NCBI RefSeq assembly: GCF_004342685.1
Contig: NZ_SMBZ01000006.1
Span: 34,096 to 98,095 of the forward strand
Reading direction: 5' to 3'
Length of the DNA stretch: 64,000 nt
Source of the DNA: Sphingobacterium alimentarium
GTDB lineage: Bacteria > Bacteroidota > Bacteroidia > Sphingobacteriales > Sphingobacteriaceae
The notes under the pieces were generated by a model. It searched no databases and had not been told where the DNA came from. It saw only the letters and a program-made list of their open reading frames with translations. A program made the position numbers and the translations under genes. Positions 10,366 to 20,765 of the stretch are shown piece by piece; position 1 is the stretch's first letter; the number at the start of each line of letters is the position of its first letter.

Positions 10366-10458
10366 TTAAAATTGGTTTATTTTTGTTCTAAATTAGTTTT
10401 GTGAATTTTATCAAAAATTCTTCTTAAAATCGGATTTCTGCGGAAAAAAGTTCAAAAA

Positions 10459-10493
10459 AATAGCCCTTAGAACTCAAAGTCTTAAGGGCTATT
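10459..10493 (-). terminator. Rho-independent terminator after atpC
   Basis: An 11-bp stem (10459-10469 with 10483-10493, core TAGCCCTTA/TAAGGGCTA) and 13-nt loop. On the minus strand it is followed by a run of seven U residues. It lies 20 bp past the atpC stop and ends the atpD-atpC transcript before the ilvE promoter region. Confidence 0.85.
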
Positions 10494-10512
10494 GTATCAT
10501 TATTTTTTCTCG

Positions 10513-10761
10513 TTATCCTTGCGCAATTCCTTCCGCCAAAACGATGATATTGTCGTCCTTAACTTCAACTACACCGCCTTTAATAATAATGACTTCTTCG
10601 ACACCATCTTTTTTGATAATGACTTTGCCATCTTCTAACGTAGAGACAATAGCAGCGTGGCCTTTCAAAATTTGAAAAGATCCCGCCGAACCCGGAACTG
10701 TAACTGCTGTTACCTCACCTTCGTATGCTAACTTGTCTGGAGTTATTACTTGTAATTTCAT
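10513..10761 (-). CDS. atpC: ATP synthase F1 subunit epsilon, short form
   Basis: Epsilon subunit of F1, coupling rotation to the membrane c-ring (82 residues). MKLQVITPDKLAYEGEV and GSAGSFQILKGHAAIVSTL are the beta-sandwich N-terminal domain. The C-terminal helical hairpin found in ~135-residue homologues (the inhibitory domain) is absent, as is usual in Bacteroidota. It follows atpD after an 84-bp gap containing a repeat-hairpin. The other ATP synthase genes are not in the window. Confidence 0.95.
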   Translation of the reverse strand: MKLQVITPDKLAYEGEVTAVTVPGSAGSFQILKGHAAIVSTLEDGKVIIKKDGVEEVIIIKGGVVEVKDDNIIVLAEGIAQG

Positions 10762-10770
10762 GTGTTATAT

Positions 10771-10840
10771 AGTATTGAGTATGGAGTATTGAGTATGGAG
10801 TAGAGAAAATCTCATTACCCTATACTCAGTACGCAATACT
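10771..10840. repeat. Tandem 14-bp repeat with facing inverted copy between atpD and atpC
   Basis: AGTATTGAGTATGG occurs twice back to back (10771-10784 and 10785-10798). An imperfect reverse-complement copy lies at 10818-10840 (CCCTATACTCAGTACGCAATACT), so a long imperfect stem can form in the atpD-atpC mRNA. It may stabilise or process the mRNA between two subunits needed in a 3:1 ratio. Confidence 0.7.
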
Positions 10841-10845
10841 TATAA

Positions 10846-12381
<1,536 letters not shown>

Positions 12382-12416
12382 TCACAGCCTGTTTTATCAG
12401 GCTACATTTTGGAATG

Positions 12417-12447
12417 CAAAAATAATGTATATCTTATTAAAAGCAAA
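12417..12447 (-). promoter_or_regulatory. atpD: Consensus-type promoter of atpD
   Basis: Minus strand: TTTG (12447-12444), 19 nt, TATTTTTG (12424-12417). Both boxes match the Bacteroidota primary-sigma consensus TTTG-N19-TAnnTTTG exactly. The predicted mRNA start is near 12410. A small stem (12386-12391 with 12398-12403) lies in the leader. Confidence 0.75.
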
Positions 12448-12629
12448 GGGTTTGTTAAGAATAATTTAAAATTTATAATTATGCCTTCAAAACACAAAAT
12501 TTGTTGTCCAAAATAAATAATAAACAGGGTTTATATTTATATCAAACAAGTTACTTATTAGCTCCCCATTTATTCCACTAAAAAAAGTATTTTTAGCTCT
12601 TAATAATATATTCAACTAACCTATTTATT

Positions 12630-14240
12630 ATGAAAAAAACCTTTTTGGGCTTGTTTTTTCTGTGTCCAATACTGGCAATTGGATAACTGAAATACCCCTC
12701 CTACAATGAGGTGGTATCTATGGTCAAAGGATTCAACACCATGGGATTGGTGTCTAATGATGTCATAGGAAAAAGCTATGGAAATGAGGGCATACCTGTT
12801 ATCAAGTTGCAATTGGACAATACAGCAAGACCTACTTTGCTGGTTGTGGCGGGCATAGACGGCAAGCATCCTGCTGGTACGTTAAGTGCCTTACAGCTGA
12901 CCAAAAACTTGCTCACCCTGCCTGCGGATTCTTTGCGTAGTATCTTACAGCACAAGTCCATTTGGATCTTACCATTGGCTAATCCCGATGCGTACAAACG
13001 CAATAGTGCCTCCCAAAATTGGATATCGGGCAATGCTCGACAAATAGATAATGACCGCGATGGCCGGATTGACGAAGATTCTCCCAAGGATTTGAATGGG
13101 GATGGTGTAATCGCACAGATGCGTATACAATCCGCGGTAGGAGACTATACGCTGCACAAAACGCATAGCGACATTCTGGTACAAGCAGATAGATCTAGGG
13201 GACAAATCGGTTCTTATTTGATTCTTCCTGAAGGAGAAGATCAAGATTTTGACGGTAAATATGGAGAAGATGGTGCTAGCGGTGTCAATATTGATCGCAA
13301 TTTCACGTTCGATTATCCAGCTTTCATGCCCGAGAGTGGCGACTATGCTGCATCAGAACCTGAAACACGTGCGCTGATCGACTTTGTATTTGAGAATCCA
13401 CAGATAGCGAGTGTAATACATTTTGGCTTGAACAATAATCTTTCGGAGCCAGAGAAATCGGATGGCCGCTCGAGTAATCAGCGGATAGTCAAATCCTGGA
13501 GTGCTAGCGACGCAGAAGTATCTAAGTATATTTCTTCGATCTATAAGGACATAACCAAATCTTTAGGCGAAGCGACCAAAATGCCTGCTCAATCGGGCAA
13601 TTTTACCAATACGGCGTACTATCATCTGGGTAAATTTAGTTTTGCAACGCCAGTATGGTGGCCTTCTGTGGTGGATTCTGCTAAAAATGTTGCTAAAGCA
13701 TCCGGCGATGCCAACGAAACATTCTATTCCTGGGTGAAGCAAAATAATGTCCAAGGAGCAATATTACCATGGCAGAAGGTCAATCATCCCAATTTTCCAA
13801 ATCAGCAGGTCGAAGTAGGGGGCGTAGTGGAAGCATTTAAGAACAACCCGCCTGTAGAATATTTAGAACCTGCCGTGAAGCTGCATACGGATTTCGTTGT
13901 TAAGGTGGTTGAAAATATGGCCAAGCTCGTATTTGATGCACCAAAGGTCACTGCTTTGGGAAATGATATATATCGTGTCGAACTATCGGTAATGAATGTC
14001 GGTATGATGCCTACTTACCCCGAGCTAGCGGACAGGATTCGGTATGTTTCGCGATTCAAGACTGTTTGTGATTTGGCGGGCAATCAGCAATTTTTGAGCG
14101 GTAAGCGCTTACAGCTTTACCCCTCGTTAGCAGGAGCAGCATCACAGACTTTTTCTTGGTTAATCAAAGGAAAAGGAACAGTTAAGATAAAAGCGGGATG
14201 TCCGACTTCCGGTGAGCAAATGTTAGAAGTGAAATTATAA
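12630..14240 (+). pseudogene. M14 carboxypeptidase-like protein with in-frame TAA after the signal peptide
   Basis: An ATG at 12630 encodes a good signal peptide (MKKTFLGLFFLCPILAIG), then an in-frame TAA at 12684-12686. The same frame continues as LKYPSYNEVVSMVKGF to 14240. CAA to TAA (Gln) would be a single C-to-T change. If translated only from the internal GTG/ATG near 12711-12720, the protein (about 509 residues) would lack export. The M14 fold is recognisable, including a Ca-loop-like DRDGRIDEDSPKDLNGDG. The zinc motif HxxE reads HPAG, however, and the region that carries the catalytic Glu in the neighbour (TFSNELM) reads SFATPVW, so it is probably a non-catalytic paralogue even when intact. 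It is 13 bp upstream of the intact paralogue. Confidence 0.75.
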
Positions 14241-14253
14241 AACTCTGTCAACA

Positions 14254-16017
14254 ATGAAAATCAAATATATATTACTATCCTTATTCTTAGGAGCGACAGT
14301 CAGCACCACGTTGATGGCTCAAAAAGAAAATAAAGATATTGATGTCCCAGGACTACGAGCAATAGGTTCACCAGCGAACCCAAAAGTGCCTATGAACTGG
14401 AATCGGTATCATGACAATAAACAAATAGAACAATTTGGTAGGGACCTACAGAAAGCTTATCCAAATTTGGTGAAATATGAATCCATCGGTAAATCCTACG
14501 AAGGTCGAGACATCTATGTGCTTACTGTTTCGGATTTTAGTACGGCCAACACCGACCGCAAGCCGGGGCTCTGGATAGATGGCAATATTCACGCAAACGA
14601 ATTGCAAGGTTCGGAAATTGCGATGTACACCGCCTGGTATCTGGTTGAAAATTTCCATCAAGTACCCTTTATTAAAGAGCTACTGAAGGATAAAGTATTT
14701 TATATAGCGCCGACAATAAATCCTGACTCCCGTGACTATTTTATATACGAACCCAACACCATGCACTCCTCGCGTACAGGACGCCGACCATTTGATAATG
14801 ATGGCGATGGTTTGGTAGCAGAAGATTTATTTGATGACCTAGACGGAGATGGTCACATCGTCATGATGCGCCGTAAATCCAAAACGGGCAGATACAAAGT
14901 GGATCCTGATAATCCAAACAGAATGATATTGGCCAAACCTGGAGAAGTGGGCCAGTACGAAATGCTGGGTTTTGAAGGGATAGATAATGATGGAGATGGA
15001 CTGGTAAATGAAGATATAACCGGCACATATGACCCTAACCGCGATTGGGGATGGAATTGGCAACCTGGATATGTGCAAAGTGGTGCGCTATATTACCCGG
15101 GAACATTACCTGAGACCATGGCAGTGAAAAATTTCTTTTTCAAGCATCCCAACATCGCTGGTGCACAATCCTATCACAACTACGGTGGGATGATCCTTCG
15201 TGGTCCCGGTGCAGCAGAAGATGAAAAATACTACTCTAGACGTGATGTGCAAGTGTATGATGCGCTAGGTAAAGTGGGCGAAAAGATGCTTCCAGGATAT
15301 AATTATATTGTCATTCACAAGGATTTATACACCGTATATGGCGGAGAAATAGATTTCTTTTCATTGGCTAGAGGTATTTACACTTTTTCCAATGAGCTGA
15401 TGACGACATACAAATTGTTCTATAATAAACAGGAAGCAAGTAATCGCCAGAGTAATGAATATTATGAATTCGACAAATTACTCTTATTTGGCGATGCGTA
15501 TGTGCCATGGAAAGAATTCGACCACCCTCAATTTGGTAAAATCGAAATCGGTGGAGCGAAGAAAAATTATACACGTAATCACCCTGGCTTTTTATTGCTA
15601 GAAGATGCTCATCGTAATGCGGCATTTACGATTTATCATGCTTATCACACGCCTAAGCTGGAGTTTTCTGATGTTGAAGTCAAATCCTTAGGCAATAATC
15701 TTTACGAAGTAAAAGCTTCGGTTTGGAACAGTAGGATTATTCCAACGCATTCGGATCATGATGTGAGAAACAAAATTAATAGACCTAATTATATCAGTAT
15801 AAAAGGTGTGGAGGTCGTGACGGGAATGCGTGTCTTGAACAATGATTTCAATGTGACGGATGAGCAGAAATACAAACCTGAGCGCATAGAAATCCCTTCT
15901 ATAGACGGTATGTCTGAAGTAAAAGTAAAATGGATAGTGAAAGGTAATCCCAATAAAGCAACGATTACTGTGGATAGTGAAAAAGGCGGCGTCATCGAAA
16001 CAGAAGTTAAAAGTTAA
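14254..16017 (+). CDS. Secreted M14 family zinc carboxypeptidase
   Basis: A 587-residue exported metallopeptidase with a signal peptide (residues 1-22, ending TTLMAQ). The M14 zinc site is present: HxxE in NIHANELQG and a third ligand His in AQSYHNYGG. The catalytic Glu is in YTFSNELMTTY. Two Ca-binding-like acidic loops (FDNDGDGLVAEDLFDD and DNDGDGLVNED) are inserted, as in the upstream paralogue. The C-terminal ~110 residues are a beta-rich extension. Its substrate (peptide or cell-wall derived) is unknown. It probably forms an operon with the degenerate upstream gene and ends at a strong bidirectional terminator. Confidence 0.88.
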   Translation: MKIKYILLSLFLGATVSTTLMAQKENKDIDVPGLRAIGSPANPKVPMNWNRYHDNKQIEQFGRDLQKAYPNLVKYESIGKSYEGRDIYVLTVSDFSTANTDRKPGLWIDGNIHANELQGSEIAMYTAWYLVENFHQVPFIKELLKDKVFYIAPTINPDSRDYFIYEPNTMHSSRTGRRPFDNDGDGLVAEDLFDDLDGDGHIVMMRRKSKTGRYKVDPDNPNRMILAKPGEVGQYEMLGFEGIDNDGDGLVNEDITGTYDPNRDWGWNWQPGYVQSGALYYPGTLPETMAVKNFFFKHPNIAGAQSYHNYGGMILRGPGAAEDEKYYSRRDVQVYDALGKVGEKMLPGYNYIVIHKDLYTVYGGEIDFFSLARGIYTFSNELMTTYKLFYNKQEASNRQSNEYYEFDKLLLFGDAYVPWKEFDHPQFGKIEIGGAKKNYTRNHPGFLLLEDAHRNAAFTIYHAYHTPKLEFSDVEVKSLGNNLYEVKASVWNSRIIPTHSDHDVRNKINRPNYISIKGVEVVTGMRVLNNDFNVTDEQKYKPERIEIPSIDGMSEVKVKWIVKGNPNKATITVDSEKGGVIETEVKS

Positions 16018-16018
16018 A

Positions 16019-16058
16019 ACAAACAAAGGGTTACTAAAAATAGTAACCCTTTGTTTGT
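16019..16058. terminator. Bidirectional terminator between M14 peptidase and araR
   Basis: A perfect 18-bp stem (16019-16036 with 16041-16058) and AAAA loop lie exactly between two convergent genes. AT-rich arm ends provide U-rich 3' tails in both directions. Confidence 0.85.
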
Positions 16059-16754
16059 TTATTCTCCATACCAGCCTGGTAAAAAGTTTAGAAACGTCAT
16101 GATTTTCTCTTTGTAGATAGATTTGTCTACCTTATAATAATAGGCTCCTTTTTTAGAATTCTCTTTGTCCTTTTCGTCGAGTTTAATCAATAATTTGGAA
16201 GCCAATAGTTTCCTAGTGAAATTCCTTTTATCCAATTGGTTCTGGTAAATAGCCTCATATAACAAGGTGATTTGCGGAATCGTGAATTTATCTGACAGTA
16301 ACTCAAAAAGGATAGGATACAATGCAGCTTTTTTCTTTAATTTATTATGAGCTTGCGTCACCATTTCATTGTGGTCGAAGATCAAAGGCGGACATTGGTC
16401 CAGTGCAAACCATCTTGCTTTATATTCTGTGCTGAGGATTTCTGTATTAATGAGTGCGAAATAACATAAGCTGACGACACGTTCATAAGGTTCGCGGTCG
16501 GGAGCGCCAAAAACCGCAAATTGCTCCATATATATATGGTCCAGCCCTGTCAAGGACTTCAATACGCGCTGTGCAGCATCATCTGGTGACTCGTTCTCTT
16601 CCACGAAACCTCCCATCAAACTCCATTTTCCCTTCTCCGGCTCAAAATCACGTTGGATTAATAATATTTCTAATTCTTCTTTATTAAATCCAAAAATAAT
16701 GCAGTCGACAGCTAAATGTATCTTTTTATTCTTGTTGTAGAAGTCTAAAGTCAT
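16059..16754 (-). CDS. araR: Nudix-type transcriptional regulator of arabinose use (AraR/NrtR family)
   Basis: A 231-residue protein with a Nudix-like N-terminal domain (about 10-145) and a C-terminal winged helix (about 150-231, LDKRNFTRKLLASKLLIKLD). The Nudix box region (GGFVEENESPDDAAQRVLKS, residues 48-67) keeps the glycine but lacks the REUxEE catalytic glutamates, so it should sense ligand and not hydrolyse it. Established knowledge: the Bacteroides thetaiotaomicron AraR of the NrtR family binds L-arabinose and represses arabinose genes. The divergent position next to araB, with a palindrome in between, supports the same role here. Confidence 0.85.
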   Translation of the reverse strand: MTLDFYNKNKKIHLAVDCIIFGFNKEELEILLIQRDFEPEKGKWSLMGGFVEENESPDDAAQRVLKSLTGLDHIYMEQFAVFGAPDREPYERVVSLCYFALINTEILSTEYKARWFALDQCPPLIFDHNEMVTQAHNKLKKKAALYPILFELLSDKFTIPQITLLYEAIYQNQLDKRNFTRKLLASKLLIKLDEKDKENSKKGAYYYKVDKSIYKEKIMTFLNFLPGWYGE

Positions 16755-16811
16755 GTCTTATAAGTTAATAATTGTATAAAAATTAAAAAAAAATTTTAAA
16801 CTTCAAAAATA

Positions 16812-16828
16812 AGTGTTAATTTGACACT
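16812..16828. promoter_or_regulatory. Candidate AraR operator
   Basis: An inverted repeat, AGTGTTAATTTGACACT, with 8-bp arms, one arm mismatch and a central T, lies in the araR-araB intergenic region. It contains the TTTG that fits the -33 box of araB, so bound AraR would block the promoter. The same palindrome was not seen upstream of the GH genes. Confidence 0.6.
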
Positions 16829-16851
16829 AAATAAAAGGCGTCTTGCCTTTG
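16820..16851 (+). promoter_or_regulatory. Candidate araB promoter overlapping the operator
   Basis: TTTG (16820-16823), 20 nt, TGCCTTTG (16844-16851). The -7 box has one mismatch to TAnnTTTG, and the -33 box is inside the palindrome. The predicted start is near 16858, leaving a short leader before the araB ATG at 16885. Confidence 0.5.
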
Positions 16852-16884
16852 ATAACAATTATAAACAGCATAATCAAATACATA

Positions 16885-18534
16885 ATGAATAATCCTTGCG
16901 TTATAGGGGTAGATTTTGGCAGCGATTCCGTACGTGCAATTTTGGTAGATGCGACGAATGGTCAGGAGCTAGCATCACGTGTAAGTTATTACCCGCGATG
17001 GAAAATGGGATTATATTGTAATCCTGCTATTAATCAATTCAGACAACATCCTTTAGATTTTTTGGAATCAATCGAAGAAGTAATAAAGGGCTGCTTATCC
17101 GATGTTTCTGCAGAAATAGCCCATAAAGTGGTTGGAATTTCGGTGGACACTACTGGTTCCACTCCCGTTGCAGTGAATCGTCAAGGGACACCGCTGGCAT
17201 TGACGGAAGAGTTTGCGGAGAATCCAAACGCCATGTTTGTATTGTGGAAAGACCACACCTCCATTAAAGAAGCTAGCGAAATCAATCAGCATGCAAAAAA
17301 ATATAAAATTGATTATTTAAAGTATGTGGGAGGCGTTTATTCATCGGAGTGGTTTTGGGCAAAGATGTTACACGTTCTACGAGCTGATGAGAAAGTACAG
17401 CGTGCAGCTTATACATGGGTAGAGCATTGTGACTGGATTCCGTTTGCACTGACAGGAGGGAACGATGTGACATTGTTGAAAAGAGGAGTTTGTGCTGCAG
17501 GTCACAAAGGATTATGGGCAGAAGAATTTAACGGATATCCACCAAATGAGTTCTTCTCTGCATTAGATCCGTTGTTAAAAGACCAAGTACAGCGTCTAGG
17601 GACATTAACCTACACTTCTGATCAAGCTGTGGGGACATTGTCTCCGGAGTGGGCTGCGAAATTAGGTCTAAGTACAAGTGTGGTAGTGGGTGTAGGTGCG
17701 TTTGACTGTCACATGGGTGCAGTCGGAGGGGAGATTGAACCTTACTATCTAAGTAAAATAATAGGAACTTCCACTTGTGATATTTTAGTCGCTCCTGATA
17801 AATTGGATTACACCTTAAAAGGTATTTGTGGACAGGTAAATGGTTCTGTCATCCCCAATATGGTTGGCTTGGAAGCTGGACAATCTGCCTTTGGCGATGC
17901 ATATGCTTGGTTCAAAAATATTCTAATGTGGCCCCTACAAAATATCTATGAAATGGAAGAGTCAAAACTTCAAGAGATCGAATCGACTCTTCTTTCTAAA
18001 CTGAATGAAAAGGCCAGTGCTATTCTACCAGACGTAAAACATACCCTATCGGTGGACTGGCTAAACGGTCGACGCACCCCATTCGCCAATCAAAATCTTA
18101 AAGCTTCCTTATTGGATTTAAATCTGGGGACGGATACGGTGTTGCTTTATCGCGCTATCGTCGAATCCACTTGTTTCGGAGCTAGAAAGATTGTGGAGTG
18201 TTTTGTAAACCAGGGAATTCCCGTGAAAGGCATTATCGCTATGGGGGGTATTCCTAAAAAATCACATTTCATCATGCAGATGATGGCCGATACATTGAAT
18301 ATGCCTATTAAAGTTCACAAATCGGATCAAACTTGTGCGTTAGGGGCGGCGATGTTTGCTGCCGTTGCAGCAGAGGTATATACCAATGTGGAAGAAGCCA
18401 TGAAAAATATGGGGCAAGGATTTGAACAAACCTACTATCCCAATGAAGATGTCGTGCCTATCTATCAAAAAAGATATGAACGGTATTTGGAGGCAGGTGA
18501 GGTTTTAGAAAATAATCTATACGATGTACAATAA
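16885..18534 (+). CDS. araB: Ribulokinase
   Basis: FGGY-family sugar kinase (549 residues) phosphorylating L-ribulose in the cytosol. The start is placed at ATG 16885 because the conserved N terminus (NPCVIGVDFGSDSVRAILVD) begins there. A TTG upstream would add unrelated residues. Seen: the phosphate-1 loop DFGSDS, the GVGAFDCHMGAVGG region, and a C-terminal MGGIPKKSHFIMQMMAD ATP-binding segment. Length and order (araB-araD-araA) match ribulokinase and not xylulokinase. Its stop overlaps the araD start by 11 bp. Confidence 0.95.
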   Translation: MNNPCVIGVDFGSDSVRAILVDATNGQELASRVSYYPRWKMGLYCNPAINQFRQHPLDFLESIEEVIKGCLSDVSAEIAHKVVGISVDTTGSTPVAVNRQGTPLALTEEFAENPNAMFVLWKDHTSIKEASEINQHAKKYKIDYLKYVGGVYSSEWFWAKMLHVLRADEKVQRAAYTWVEHCDWIPFALTGGNDVTLLKRGVCAAGHKGLWAEEFNGYPPNEFFSALDPLLKDQVQRLGTLTYTSDQAVGTLSPEWAAKLGLSTSVVVGVGAFDCHMGAVGGEIEPYYLSKIIGTSTCDILVAPDKLDYTLKGICGQVNGSVIPNMVGLEAGQSAFGDAYAWFKNILMWPLQNIYEMEESKLQEIESTLLSKLNEKASAILPDVKHTLSVDWLNGRRTPFANQNLKASLLDLNLGTDTVLLYRAIVESTCFGARKIVECFVNQGIPVKGIIAMGGIPKKSHFIMQMMADTLNMPIKVHKSDQTCALGAAMFAAVAAEVYTNVEEAMKNMGQGFEQTYYPNEDVVPIYQKRYERYLEAGEVLENNLYDVQ

Positions 18535-19221
18535 TATAAAAGAAGAAGCTTACGAAGCGAATATGAACTTGACCAAGTTAGGTTTGGTGAAGTTTACTTT
18601 TGGAAATGTTAGTGTGTTTGATCAGCAGAAAGGAGTGTTCGCGATTAAACCTAGTGGCGTTCCTTATGAACTATTAAAAGCGGATGATATAGTGATTGTG
18701 GATTTGGATGCTCAGGTGGTTGAAGGTACACTTCGTCCATCTTCGGACACCAAAACGCATGCCGTATTGTATAAAGAATGGCCTGAATTAGGTGCTCTAT
18801 AGTACATACCCATTCGGTATATGGTACAGCTTGGGCACAAGCGAATCGCAGCATCCCAATTTACGGGACCACCCATGCGGATCATTTGACCACAGATATT
18901 CCCTGTGCCCCTGCGATGTCAGATGATATGATAGCTGGAAATTATGAATATCAGACAGGTTATCAAATAATCAATCACTTCAGAGAGGCAGGATTAAATC
19001 ATGAGGAAGTTCAGATGATTTTGGTTGGCAATCACGCGCCTTTCACTTGGGGAAAAGATGGAAAACAGGCTGTATATAATGCCGCCGTTTTAGAATATGT
19101 TGCGGAACTAGCATTCCTTTCAGAAGGAATAAATCCACAAATTGAGCGCTTGAAAGCCTCATTAATTAAGAAACATTATGAACGTAAGCATGGCAACAAT
19201 GCTTACTATGGACAACAATAA
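18524..19221 (+). pseudogene. araD: L-ribulose-5-phosphate 4-epimerase with a 2-nt frameshift
   Basis: Frame 2 encodes residues 1-92 (FTFGNVSVFD, KPSGVPYELL, SSDTKTHAVLYKEWPELGA) and hits TAG at 18800-18802. Another frame continues immediately as IVHTHSVYGTAWAQA, YGTTHADHLTTDIPCA to 19221. Removing one CT from CTCT at 18795-18798 restores PELGAIVHTHS and gives 231 residues, exactly the usual AraD length. Zn ligands (HTH, a later His) and all flanking motifs are intact, so the break is recent, a sequencing error, or recoded. AraD converts L-ribulose 5-P to D-xylulose 5-P. The gene overlaps araB and is 26 bp before araA. Confidence 0.9.
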
Positions 19222-19247
19222 ATTATATCAAAAAACCTAAATTAAAC

Positions 19248-20747
19248 ATGATATCATTAAATACATTAGAGGTTTGGTTTATCACAGGAAGCCAAGACCT
19301 TTACGGGGAAGAAACGTTACGTCAAGCGGCAGATCATTCCAAAGAAATCGCGGCATATTTTGACCAACATGAGGGCATACCTGTTCGTGTGGTCTTTAAA
19401 CCAATTGTTAGAAATACGGAAGAAATATATAAAACGATTCTAGAGGCCAATCATACTGAAAATTGTATTGGTTTGATTACCTGGATGCACACATTTTCCC
19501 CAGCGAAAATGTGGATCCGCGGTTTACAAATATTGAATAAACCTTTATTGCATTTGCATACGCAATACAATCGTGATATTCCATGGGATACTATTGATAT
19601 GGATTTTATGAATCTTAATCAAAGTGCACATGGGGACCGTGAGTTTGGCTTCATCGTGTCAAGAATGCGTCTGCCACGTAAAGTTGTAACAGGTCACTGG
19701 CAAGATCCGGAAGTGGCTGAGCGTATTAATGTGTGGTGTCGTGCCGCCGCAGCATGGGCGGATTGGCAAGGTGCAAAATTTGTGCGTTTTGGTGATAATA
19801 TGCGCTATGTGGCTGTGACTGAGGGTGACAAAGTAGAGGCCGAAGTAAAATTTGGATTTTCAGTTAATACACATGGGATTGGGGACTTGGTAAAAGAAAT
19901 AGATCAAGTGTCTGAGGATGCTGTAAAAGCATTATTAAAAGAATATGAAGAGCAATATATCCTGTCCGAAGATGTATTGGAAGGAGGAAAATTCCGTACA
20001 AATGTATACGATGCGGCTAAGATTGAGCTGGGTCTTCGTTCATTTTTAGAAAAAGGAAATTATAAAGGTTTTACAGATACATTTGAGGATTTGTACGGAC
20101 TACCTCAACTGCCGGGTTTAGCTGTACAGCGTTTAATGGCCGAAGGATATGCTTTTGCAGGAGAAGGGGATTGGAAAACGCCAGCTATGGTGCGTGCTTG
20201 CAAAGTAATGGCAACAGGATATGATGGGGCTAATGCCTTTATGGAAGATTATACTTACCATTTTGACCCTGCTAATGCAATGGTATTGGGTTCGCACATG
20301 TTGGAGGTGGATGCTTCTTTGGCAGCTAGCAAACCAAAATTGGAAGTTCACCCATTGGGAATTGGTGGCAAAGCGGATCCTGCGCGTCTGGTATTTGATT
20401 CAAAAGGAGGTCCAGCTTTCAACGCTTCACTCGTAGATATGGGCGATAGATTCCGTTTGGTGGTAAATACCGTGCAAGGTGTTGAGGTGACCAATGAATT
20501 ACCAAAATTACCAGTCGCTCGTGTATTGTGGAAGCCTGAACCGGACATGAAAACAGGCTGTACAGCATGGATATACGCTGGAGGTGCACATCATACAGTT
20601 TATAGCCAAAATCTTACAACGGAGTATATGGAAGATTTTGCGAGAATCGCTAAATTGGAGCTGATTGTAATTGATAAATCAACCAAATTAAATCAATTCG
20701 AAAAAGAGTTGAGAAACAGTGAACTGTATTATAAACTTCAAAACTAA
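19248..20747 (+). CDS. araA: L-arabinose isomerase
   Basis: Cytosolic isomerase converting L-arabinose to L-ribulose with Mn2+ (499 residues, E. coli-like length). The N terminus [18 protein letters not shown] and the segments [29 protein letters not shown] and [19 protein letters not shown] are characteristic. Catalytic glutamates and metal histidines of the family fall in the later [11 protein letters not shown] and VLGSHMLEV regions. It is third in the ara operon and followed after 18 bp by the symporter gene. Confidence 0.98.
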   Translation: MISLNTLEVWFITGSQDLYGEETLRQAADHSKEIAAYFDQHEGIPVRVVFKPIVRNTEEIYKTILEANHTENCIGLITWMHTFSPAKMWIRGLQILNKPLLHLHTQYNRDIPWDTIDMDFMNLNQSAHGDREFGFIVSRMRLPRKVVTGHWQDPEVAERINVWCRAAAAWADWQGAKFVRFGDNMRYVAVTEGDKVEAEVKFGFSVNTHGIGDLVKEIDQVSEDAVKALLKEYEEQYILSEDVLEGGKFRTNVYDAAKIELGLRSFLEKGNYKGFTDTFEDLYGLPQLPGLAVQRLMAEGYAFAGEGDWKTPAMVRACKVMATGYDGANAFMEDYTYHFDPANAMVLGSHMLEVDASLAASKPKLEVHPLGIGGKADPARLVFDSKGGPAFNASLVDMGDRFRLVVNTVQGVEVTNELPKLPVARVLWKPEPDMKTGCTAWIYAGGAHHTVYSQNLTTEYMEDFARIAKLELIVIDKSTKLNQFEKELRNSELYYKLQN

Positions 20748-20765
20748 CCTGTCTTCATTTAATAT

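Noticed and set aside
18886..19221. Separate gene with TTG start
   Set aside because: The frame is the second part of araD; coding similarity begins well upstream (about 18797) directly at the frameshift.
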